Shown: positions 1 to 5,150 of the stretch, piece by piece
Numbering within the stretch: the first letter of the stretch is position 1
Layout: every line of letters begins with the position of its first letter
DNA from: Nanobdellota archaeon
Lineage (GTDB): Archaea; Nanobdellota; Nanobdellia; Woesearchaeales; GW2011-AR15
Reading direction: 5' to 3'
DNA length: 9,031 nt
Assembly (NCBI GenBank): GCA_013335235.1
Contig: JAAXVZ010000037.1
Span: 1-9,031 of the forward strand
The notes under the pieces: generated by a model
What the model was told of the DNA's origin: nothing
Databases searched by the model: none
What the model saw: only the letters and a program-made list of their open reading frames with translations
Made by a program: the position numbers and the translations under genes

Positions 1-1
1 C

Positions 2-166
2 ATGGGCAACGCCTCCGGCCAGCAGGCCGATGGCTTCCATTTTCTGGGATTGGCGGAGCTGTTCTTCGAGCCGGCCCTTTTCCCGTTCGGCCAGGATGCG
101 TTCGGTGATGTCCAGGATCACGCCGTGGTAGACGACTTCATCCCCGCTCCGGACCGGGCTCGAGGC
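2..166 (-). CDS. PAS/PAC-linked histidine kinase fragment (partial, probably foreign to this contig)
   Basis: On the minus strand this stretch reads as the end of a PAS/PAC sensor domain (VVYHGVILDITER), a short charged helical linker (roughly AEREKGRLEEQLRQ), then QKMEAIGLLAGGVAH. That last piece is the classic start of a HisKA dimerisation domain; its final His, next to the window edge, corresponds to the autophosphorylated residue. In full-length proteins this layout belongs to bacterial hybrid or PAS-type sensor kinases, common in Deltaproteobacteria. The ATP-binding domain would lie beyond the window. GC content is about 63% by hand count over bases 1-150, well above the arginine genes next door. 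The frame happens to be the same as that of argH, so one open frame runs through both, but no known protein joins the two. The right boundary is approximate. I am confident in the family and infer that the join is artificial. Confidence 0.75.
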
Positions 167-280
167 GGTCCTCGGTCTGAGGCACGCCGGGGGCGCGGAG
201 CAGGAGTCATCGCGCCGCCCGTCCTGTCTCGCGTGCCGCCGTGCGCCCTCGCGCTCCGCCTCCGACCGCGCGATCCCCCG
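150..280. other. Very GC-rich junction segment, likely chimeric
   Basis: By hand count about 79% of bases 151-280 are G or C, compared with about 63% in bases 1-150 and visibly much less in the rest of the window. In the argH frame it translates to an Arg/Ala-rich, low-complexity stretch (starting RGIARSEAEREGARRHARQ) that matches nothing I recognise, neither the ArgH C-terminal domain nor a PAS core. The conserved ArgH sequence stops at about position 281. The kinase-like sequence becomes recognisable at about 165 or below. The simplest reading is sequence from one or two unrelated GC-rich genomes joined at a contig end. No gene can be supported inside it. Confidence 0.6.
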
Positions 281-1270
281 GAAATAAGAGTCCATCATCG
301 GCTCTTTTGTCAGCTGGAAGTCCCTGTGGAAACCCGAGCATAGCCCCTGGATTATAGACATTATTTCTGAGTGTTTTGCCTGGACAACCTTGGACTTGGA
401 CCTTATCAATTCAAGCACATCCGGGTTCTTCTTCTGCGGCATGATGGACGAGCCTGTGCACACTTCATCAGGGAGCGCAAAGAACCCGAACTCCGGCATC
501 GAGAATAGTATCAGGTCTGATGACAGCTTCCCTAAATCGAGCATTATGCAAGCCAGCGAATTGACAGCTACAGCTTCATTCTTCCCCCTTGAGAGCTGGA
601 CTGCTGTTGTTGCCTGCACTTTTGAAAATCCAAGCTCTTCTGCGACCATCTCCCTGTCCAACCCTAGTTTTGTACCATAGCCAGCAGCGCTTCCAAGCGG
701 ACAGGAGTCAATGAACTCAAGAGCGGAATCTACCAATAGTAAATCGTTTTCCAAGGCTTCTGCATAGCCTTCTGCGAATAAGGCGACAGATGAAGGCATG
801 GCCTTCCTCATATGGGTGTAGCCTGGAATCGGTGTCTTGTTCTTAGCAAGAGAATTCAATGAAAGCACTAGCTTTTTCACCAGCTCTTTTGTCAGCGCAA
901 GCTCTTCTTTCATGTACAATTTCAGCGCAACAGCGACCTGGTCGTTCCTGCTCCTTCCTGTGTGTATCTTCTTGCCGGCCTCTCCGTATTTCCCTGTCAG
1001 GTAATTCTCGATTGCTGTGTGGCAGTCCTCATCCTCCTGCTTGACCATGAACTGGCCTTTGCTGTCAAGCTCTATTATCTCATGCAGCCCTGTCACAAGC
1101 ATTGACAGCTCTTCCTGAGCCAGTATGCCGATCTTTGCGAGCATCTTTGCATGTGCAATGGAGGCTTTGCAATCATGCTTCACTAGCGCCTGGTCCAGCA
1201 GGCAGTCATCTCCGACTGTAAAGCTCTCGACATCTTGTGACAGCCCTTTCCCTTTTTCCCAGAGTTTCAT
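281..1270 (-). CDS. argH: Argininosuccinate lyase, truncated at the 3' end
   Basis: ArgH splits argininosuccinate into arginine and fumarate, the last step of arginine synthesis; the enzyme is a cytoplasmic homotetramer of the fumarase/aspartase superfamily. About 330 residues are present, beginning MKLWEKGKGL. Visible landmarks are HTGRSRNDQ at residues 103-111, GYTH with the conserved His at 153, and the superfamily signature GSSIMPQKKNPD at 273-284, which carries the mobile catalytic-Ser loop. Sequence resembling the family continues to HRDFQLTKEP (about 315-324). After Phe330 it changes abruptly to Arg-rich sequence, so the C-terminal 100-150 residues of a usual 450-500-residue enzyme are missing. 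The ATG overlaps the argF stop by ATGA and is preceded by an AGGTGA SD site. The N-terminus (KLWEKG rather than KLWGGRF) suggests the ArgH subgroup seen in some archaea and Bacteroidetes. The open frame itself continues to the window edge. Confidence 0.93.
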
Positions 1271-2175
1271 TTTTTCACCTTTAATAGCACAGCCTTCTGC
1301 ATATGCAGCCTGTTCTCTGCCTGGTCAAACACGGCACTATTGGCAGACTCAAACACTTCTTCTGTCTGTTCATACCCATTCATCGCAGGAAGGCAGTTCA
1401 TGAATATGTAATCTGGCTTTGCGTGCTTCACAATAGATGCATTGACCTGGTATCTTTTCAGGAGAGACATCCTCTTATCCTTCTCTGTTTCCGGCGTGTG
1501 GTAGCTCATCCAGGTATCTGTGTAGATGACATCTGCGTCTTTTGCTGCCTCTAGAGGATTATCTGAGATGATGATTTTTCCGCTTGAGATATTTTTTGCA
1601 GCCATTACAATCTCAGGATCAGGGCCCAGCTCTTTCGGTGTTGCGACAAAGATATCTATACCGAGTATCGCGCAGCCCTGGATGAGCGAGTGCGTTACGT
1701 TGTTCATGCCATCTCCTAAATAACAGACCTTCAGGCCTGCAAAGCTTCCTTTCTTCTCTTTTATTGTCAATAGGTCGCTTATTATCTGAATCGGATGGTG
1801 GCTGTTAGTGAGGCCGTTTATCACAGGCACTGTCGAGTATGCACCAAGCTTCTCAAGCTCATTGTGATCAAACAGCCTTGCCATTATGATATCGACGTAC
1901 CTGGAGCTGACCCTTGCCGTGTCTTCTATAGATTCTTTTGATATAAGAGGAAGGTGCTGCGTCTCAACAACTACAGAGCTTCCTCCTAAGGAACTCATAG
2001 CTACCTGGAACGAGACACGTGTCCTGAGAGATGGTTTTTCGAATATCATCAGGAGTGTCTTGAATTTCATGGTTTTTGAGTACTTCAGCTTGTTCTTCTT
2101 CATGTCTTCAGCCAGCTCAAGCAACTCAAATATGTCATTCTTGCTCAGGTCAAGCATAGTCAGGAGGGAATTCAT
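1267..2175 (-). CDS. argF: Ornithine carbamoyltransferase (unusual ornithine-site motifs)
   Basis: This 302-residue protein should transfer the carbamoyl group of carbamoyl phosphate to ornithine, giving citrulline. The carbamoyl-phosphate site is clear: FEKPSLRTR at residues 45-53 (usual STRTR, here SLRTR) and HPIQ at 127-130. The second domain has a GDGMNNVTHS stretch (154-163) and YTDTW (218-222). Two ornithine-site elements differ from the textbook enzyme. The D-xxx-SMG loop reads D220-TWM-S224-Y225-H226, and HCLP reads N260-C261-L262-P263. Cys261, the usual ornithine ligand, is retained. Length and context (argG upstream, argH downstream, ATGA overlaps on both sides) strongly favour a role in arginine synthesis. 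The altered loop leaves some doubt about whether the substrate is ornithine or a derivative. It starts at the ATG that overlaps the argG stop, with a GGGGCTGA stretch just before it. Confidence 0.92.
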   Translation of the reverse strand: MNSLLTMLDLSKNDIFELLELAEDMKKNKLKYSKTMKFKTLLMIFEKPSLRTRVSFQVAMSSLGGSSVVVETQHLPLISKESIEDTARVSSRYVDIIMARLFDHNELEKLGAYSTVPVINGLTNSHHPIQIISDLLTIKEKKGSFAGLKVCYLGDGMNNVTHSLIQGCAILGIDIFVATPKELGPDPEIVMAAKNISSGKIIISDNPLEAAKDADVIYTDTWMSYHTPETEKDKRMSLLKRYQVNASIVKHAKPDYIFMNCLPAMNGYEQTEEVFESANSAVFDQAENRLHMQKAVLLKVKK

Positions 2176-3407
2176 TTCAGCCCCTTGATCTGGCTTGCCA
2201 TCTTCATCTGCAATGAAAATATCTCTATGAAGCCTGGCGCGCAGTTCTGGTTATAGCTTGCGTCCTTGTTAAACGTGACTAGGCTCTTGCTGTAGATCCC
2301 ATTAGGCGAGTCTACCCCTACTATATTTACGCTGCCTTTGTAAAGCTTGACCTTGACTTTCCCTGATGCTTTTGAATTCACATGGTTTATGAATGCGTCA
2401 AGGTCAGACATCAGCGGATCGAGCCATGAAGCTCCGTAGCATAAGTAGCCCCACTTCGCATCTACCTGCTCCTTGAACTCATTCTCTGTCCTTGTGCAGA
2501 CATATTTCTCTAGCACTTTATGAGCCTGGATCAATATGTGCGCTCCGGGATGCTCGTAGACTCCCCTTATCTTCAGCCCGACCAGCCTGTCCTCTACCAT
2601 GTAACATAGACCGACTCCGTGTTTTCCGCCGATTTTGTTCAGCTCAGTTATCAGAAGTGAGAGCTTCATCTTCTTCCCGTCTATCGATACAGGGATGCCT
2701 TTCTCAAACCCAAGTTCAAGCAGCTCTGGTTTGTCAGGCGCATCCTCAGGAAGCGTCATTGTGAGGAATTTCTCTATCTTCGGAACTGCAAAGTTATCTT
2801 CTATCTCCCCTCCTTCCCATGTCACACCCCACATGTTGTCATCTGAGGAGTAAGGGAAGCCCTCTTTCTGGATAACCTCTATCCCGTGCTTCTTTGCATA
2901 TTCCAGCTCCTCATCCCTTCCAAGAGCCCATTCCCTGACTGGAGCGATGATCTTTATCTTCGGATTCAACGCTAGTGCTGTCGCTTCTAGCCTCACCTGA
3001 TCATTCCCTTTCCCTGTGCAGCCATGCGCTATTGCATCAGCGCCTTCCTTTTCAGCGATCTCGACTGCCTTTGCAGCCATCAAATAACGGGAGATTGTGC
3101 TGACATGGTACTCGCCCTGGTAAGAGCAGTTGGCCTTGATTGCTTTTGCCAGATACTGTTCTGCAAAGAGATCTTTCACATCCAGGACATACGCTTTCTT
3201 TGCGCCGAACTTCAATGCCTTCTGCTTTATGTTTTCCAAGTCATCGACCTGCTGGCCAAGGTCAAATGTCAGGGTAATCACTTCTGCGCCGTATTTCTCC
3301 TGTATCCATTTAAGGATGCAGCTTGTATCAAGCCCTCCTGAATACAGCAATACGACCTTTGAGACTTTCTCCGCCTCATAGCTTGAGATCTTCTTGTATT
3401 CTTTCAT
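2172..3407 (-). CDS. argG: Argininosuccinate synthase
   Basis: ArgG joins citrulline and aspartate using ATP, forming argininosuccinate, AMP and pyrophosphate. The 411 residues are close to the usual ~400. The N-type ATP pyrophosphatase P-loop is YSGGLDTS at residues 22-29. TFDLGQ (47-52) follows, then the conserved HGCTGKGNDQVR block at 128-139 and FPYSSDDNMWG at 184-194 (family form YS-x-D-x-N-x-WG). The region around residue 360 onward would hold the C-terminal helix used in tetramer formation. The ATG at 3407 has an SD site (GGGGTGA) eight or so bases upstream, so the slightly long N-terminus (about 17 residues before the core) is probably real. The stop overlaps the argF start by ATGA. 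Ten bases separate it from the preceding 71-residue ORF, indicating a single transcript. No catalytic residue looks altered. Confidence 0.97.
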   Translation of the reverse strand: MKEYKKISSYEAEKVSKVVLLYSGGLDTSCILKWIQEKYGAEVITLTFDLGQQVDDLENIKQKALKFGAKKAYVLDVKDLFAEQYLAKAIKANCSYQGEYHVSTISRYLMAAKAVEIAEKEGADAIAHGCTGKGNDQVRLEATALALNPKIKIIAPVREWALGRDEELEYAKKHGIEVIQKEGFPYSSDDNMWGVTWEGGEIEDNFAVPKIEKFLTMTLPEDAPDKPELLELGFEKGIPVSIDGKKMKLSLLITELNKIGGKHGVGLCYMVEDRLVGLKIRGVYEHPGAHILIQAHKVLEKYVCTRTENEFKEQVDAKWGYLCYGASWLDPLMSDLDAFINHVNSKASGKVKVKLYKGSVNIVGVDSPNGIYSKSLVTFNKDASYNQNCAPGFIEIFSLQMKMASQIKGLK

Positions 3408-3417
3408 AATTTCACCC

Positions 3418-3633
3418 CTATGGCGGACAGGTGTAATGGCCTGTGACCTGATACTGCCCTGCTGCTACCTCCTGCCATTTGTAATATTGCGGCAAGAGGC
3501 CTGCGTCAGATAGCACTGTGTCGATAGTCTTTCCGTTCAGGAGCTGGACTTCAAAAGAGAGCAGCTTCCCATCTGCATCCAGCCGCAGCGGCGCGTATTT
3601 CACATCTGGTTTAGGTATATAGTCTTGTGTCAT
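3418..3633 (-). CDS. Small protein of unknown function in the arginine operon (71 residues)
   Basis: I do not recognise this protein. It has 71 residues, no signal peptide or membrane segment, and a pattern suggesting short beta strands (PLRLDADGKLLSFEVQLLNG at 15-34, then GQYQVTGHYT). The aromatic-rich C-terminus carries His66 and Cys69 and ends in two prolines. It is very likely translated: the ATG at 3633 has a GAGGT SD site about seven bases upstream, the frame is open throughout, and it ends ten bases before argG in the same direction. Its place as the first sizeable gene of an argG-argF-argH operon suggests a role tied to arginine synthesis, for example a regulatory or partner protein. 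That is inference from position only. Confidence 0.7.
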   Translation of the reverse strand: MTQDYIPKPDVKYAPLRLDADGKLLSFEVQLLNGKTIDTVLSDAGLLPQYYKWQEVAAGQYQVTGHYTCPP

Positions 3634-3668
3634 GTCGATTACCTCGCTTATTATAAGAAAACCTGAAT

Positions 3669-3719
3669 CTATCGTCTTGATCTAATGTAGAATGCGCATG
3701 TACCGGATTTGGTTTTCAT
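3669..3719 (-). CDS. Possible 16-codon leader ORF ending in arginines
   Basis: On the minus strand an ATG at 3719 opens a 16-codon frame, MKTKSGTCAFYIRSRR, closed by TAG at 3671-3669. Three of the last four residues are Arg, in front of an arginine operon. The ATG lies about 27 bases from the centre of the TATA-like box at 3741-3750, the spacing expected for a leaderless archaeal transcript that begins at the start codon. There is no SD site. The 71-residue ORF starts 35 bases after its stop. It could be an arginine-sensing leader peptide or simply chance; a frame this short has little statistical weight. Confidence 0.3.
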   Translation of the reverse strand: MKTKSGTCAFYIRSRR

Positions 3720-3740
3720 GCAACTAACAAGAACGAAATA

Positions 3741-3750
3741 AGATAAAAAG
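3741..3750 (-). promoter_or_regulatory. TATA-like box for the arginine operon
   Basis: The minus strand reads CTTTTTATCT here, a good match to an archaeal TATA box. Transcription would be expected to begin about 26-27 bases downstream, near 3719-3720, giving an 86-base lead to the 71-residue ORF. A second AT-rich candidate, the palindrome CTTATTATAAG at 3647-3657, sits too close to the 3633 start (about 20 bases) to serve it with its SD site included. Confidence 0.45.
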
Positions 3751-3784
3751 CTATGGACCATAATAATGCAATTTGATACAATTA

Positions 3785-3800
3785 TGTCTGATTTCAGACA
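3785..3800. promoter_or_regulatory. Perfect 16-bp palindrome, candidate operator
   Basis: TGTCTGATTTCAGACA has 7-base arms around a 2-base centre and ends two bases before the plus-strand TATA-like box, where the BRE would lie. A dimeric HTH regulator bound here should block TFB/TBP loading for the 3833/3940 gene pair. It lies about 35 bases upstream of the arginine TATA-like box, so it could also affect that promoter. I saw no second copy in the window. Confidence 0.5.
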
Positions 3801-3810
3801 AATTTAAATA
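3801..3810 (+). promoter_or_regulatory. TATA-like box for the regulator gene pair
   Basis: AATTTAAATA is a strong archaeal TATA-like sequence centred near 3806. The ATG at 3833 lies 27 bases downstream, so the transcript may start at or very near that codon. An in-frame ATG at 3815 is too close to the box to be used from this promoter. Confidence 0.6.
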
Positions 3811-3832
3811 CTTGATGAGCATAGGTAGCGGG

Positions 3833-3943
3833 ATGAGGAAAGAGTATCAGCTAGAATTATCAGAGTATTTCGACATCACGCCCTTCACGCTTGACAGGAA
3901 GATGGTTATGATGATACACGGATTCAAGGTACAGAGCGCATGA
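3833..3943 (+). CDS. Small 36-residue ORF upstream of and overlapping the ACT-domain regulator
   Basis: The ATG at 3833 opens a 36-codon frame (starts MRKEYQLELSEYF, ends HGFKVQSA) whose TGA at 3941-3943 overlaps the ATG of the next gene at 3940 as ATGA. The same stop/start overlap joins argG-argF and argF-argH here, which argues for a translated, coupled reading frame. It begins 27 bases after the centre of a TATA-like box, so it may be read from a leaderless mRNA; an AGGTAG stretch just upstream is a weak SD alternative. The peptide is mixed charged and hydrophobic with no membrane segment. I do not recognise it. It may be a real small protein or a leader ORF that couples translation to the regulator. 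Confidence 0.5.
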   Translation: MRKEYQLELSEYFDITPFTLDRKMVMMIHGFKVQSA

Positions 3944-4569
3944 ATATAACAAAACTTGTGTGGGCGTATATCGCAGAGCGGCCGAGCATCAGGGACTGCA
4001 TGAAAAAGGGCCTGGTGAACCACTCGGAACTGGCGAGGCAGATCTGCGAGCATCACAAGATGGACAAGTTTGACGCATGCCTGATAGCCTGCCGCAGATA
4101 CGCTGAAAAAGAGGCCCCGAAGATTGATAATGAGAATAGCATACGCGACCTGATGAAGACATCGAAGCTCAGGGTGAGGAACAAGATCATGGTTGCGATA
4201 ATAGAGAAGCCAAGAGATATGGAATCTGTCCTTGTATTTGAGAAGAACATAAGGAAAAAAAGGGGAGACATCAACATCATCGAGGGTGAGGATGTAGTCA
4301 CAGTGATAACGAACGAGACTTATTCTGATGAAGTGAAAGAGTATTTCAAGTCCCGTGTCATCAGGGTGACCAAGGGCCTTGCGCAGGTGAACATGGTATT
4401 TGACGAGCGAATCGAGTCGACCTCTGGCGTAGTTTCACATGTCTACAGCCTATTGTCTGAATACGGGATAAACATACTTGAAGAGATGAGCTGCTGGACA
4501 GACCTCATGCTGATAATAGATGAAAAAGACCTTGCTAAGTCAGTGAACTGCCTCAGCCAGACTTCATAG
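3940..4569 (+). CDS. Predicted amino-acid-metabolism regulator with ACT domain (COG2150-like)
   Basis: This 209-residue protein looks like the archaeal family annotated as a predicted regulator of amino acid metabolism. Residues 1-55 (WAYIAERPSIRDCMKKGLVN, then HSELARQI) form a conserved helical, probably HTH-like, N-terminus. The middle (about 80-140) is an alternating strand/helix region that could be a degenerate ACT-like unit. Residues 148-205 read as an ACT domain: a strand (AQVNMVF), a helix containing GVVSHVYSLLSEYGINI, and a strand before DEKDLAKSVNCL, as in aspartokinase C-termini. ACT domains bind amino acids and often dimerise. It is transcribed divergently from the arginine operon and sits beside a palindrome, so arginine-responsive control is plausible but unproven. 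The ATG overlaps the 36-residue ORF; an AAGGT about nine bases upstream is a weak SD site. Its last 17 bases overlap the convergent gene. Confidence 0.8.
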   Translation: MNITKLVWAYIAERPSIRDCMKKGLVNHSELARQICEHHKMDKFDACLIACRRYAEKEAPKIDNENSIRDLMKTSKLRVRNKIMVAIIEKPRDMESVLVFEKNIRKKRGDINIIEGEDVVTVITNETYSDEVKEYFKSRVIRVTKGLAQVNMVFDERIESTSGVVSHVYSLLSEYGINILEEMSCWTDLMLIIDEKDLAKSVNCLSQTS

Positions 4570-4987
4570 GATTATACTCACGAGTAATCCATACATGCCT
4601 GCTGTTGATCCTGGCCGAACCTATGTACTCTACCTCAACAGTGTCACCCCTCCTTAAAAAGGAGGAGGACTGTATCAGTATAGGCTGCCCTTTGTGCGCA
4701 ACCCTGTTATCATAGAAGACAGCGTGTGCAAAGCCTAATCGGCTGCCATCTCTCGCAAACCTGGAATAGAGATATTCATCAACGCGCATTTCCTGGGGCT
4801 GCCCATCGCAGGAAAGAGTCCTATGCAGGGCCAGCATTGACTCTGAGCCGTAGCTCACTTTCAGGAGGAGATGGTCGCCCAGATGCTGATGTGCCATCCA
4901 GTTGTCGGAGATTGCGCTCAATATCGGCGGAATTCCGACAAGGTCTTCAATGGATTCTGGTAATTTTGGATTTTGTGCGTGTGACAT
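4553..4987 (-). CDS. Hypothetical protein, 144 residues
   Basis: I do not recognise this soluble protein. From the ATG at 4987 (MSHAQNPKLPES) it has 144 residues with no membrane segment. The C-terminal half alternates strand-like stretches (LGFAHAVFYD at 84-93, GQPILIQSSSF at 100-110, GDTVEVEYIGSARI at 114-127, HVWITREY at 131-138). This might be a beta-rich or hot-dog-like fold, but only as a weak impression. Histidines cluster at 33, 35 and 39. I prefer the ATG at 4987 to the in-frame TTG at 5008 because GGGTGGT lies three bases before the ATG, and a TATA-like box at 5021-5030 would place the transcript start near 5000. The gene converges on the regulator and overlaps its 3' end by 17 bases (4553-4569), leaving no room for a terminator between them. 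Confidence 0.72.
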   Translation of the reverse strand: MSHAQNPKLPESIEDLVGIPPILSAISDNWMAHQHLGDHLLLKVSYGSESMLALHRTLSCDGQPQEMRVDEYLYSRFARDGSRLGFAHAVFYDNRVAHKGQPILIQSSSFLRRGDTVEVEYIGSARINSRHVWITREYNPMKSG

Positions 4988-5020
4988 ATGACCACCCAAG
5001 AAGAGCAATAGGTAGGTGAT

Positions 5021-5030
5021 TAAAAAATTA
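5021..5030 (-). promoter_or_regulatory. TATA-like box for the 144-residue gene
   Basis: The minus strand reads TAATTTTTTA, centred about 26 bases from position 4999. The short leader this predicts (about 12 bases) would include the GGGTGGT SD site ahead of the ATG at 4987. The whole region 5015-5110 is AT-rich, so other boxes are possible. Confidence 0.35.
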
Positions 5031-5102
5031 CTGTTATCAAATAAAGAATTGGTGATTTGTTTTTAAATAAATACCACTATAAAGTAGTTAAAAAAACAAA
5101 AA

Positions 5103-5110
5103 ATATAAAA
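5103..5110 (+). promoter_or_regulatory. TATA-like box for the methyltransferase gene
   Basis: ATATAAAA is followed by AGG and predicts a transcript start near 5132, with a leader of about 19 bases containing the GAGGTGA SD site (5139-5145). A second candidate, TTTTAAATAAATA around 5060-5072, would start the transcript near 5092 and include the whole inverted repeat downstream. Confidence 0.5.
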
Positions 5111-5122
5111 AGGCCAGGATAT

Positions 5123-5143
5123 ACCTCAAGCTCAGTTTGAGGT
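5123..5143 (+). promoter_or_regulatory. Inverted repeat covering the methyltransferase SD site
   Basis: ACCTCAA (5123-5129) is perfectly complementary to TTGAGGT (5137-5143) across a 7-base loop. The right arm includes most of the GAGGTGA SD site that serves the ATG at 5151. If the transcript starts upstream of 5123 the hairpin would hide the SD site. If it starts near 5132 the repeat would instead straddle the start site like an operator. Confidence 0.4.
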
Positions 5144-5150
5144 GAAGGAC

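Noticed and set aside
2..343. Plus-strand open frame of 113 residues at the window start
   Set aside because: It is the reverse of the kinase and junction sequence, kept open by high GC. The minus-strand translation gives recognisable PAS/HisKA and ArgH motifs.
1886..2188. Plus-strand open frames within argF, argG and argH (for example 390-680, 1125-1403, 1886-2188, 3024-3341)
   Set aside because: All are antisense to well-conserved arginine genes and show no family features.
3647..3657. Palindrome CTTATTATAAG as an attenuator hairpin or main arginine promoter
   Set aside because: The arms are only five bases with a one-base centre, so it cannot form a stable RNA hairpin. As a TATA box it is too close to the start at 3633.
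4988..5008. TTG start at 5008 for the 144-residue protein, adding seven residues
   Set aside because: The in-frame ATG at 4987 has a GGGTGGT SD site directly upstream, and the TTG has no convincing site.
5142..5150. GTG start at 5142 for the methyltransferase
   Set aside because: The GTG is part of the SD sequence GAGGTGA, and the ATG at 5151 is correctly spaced from it.
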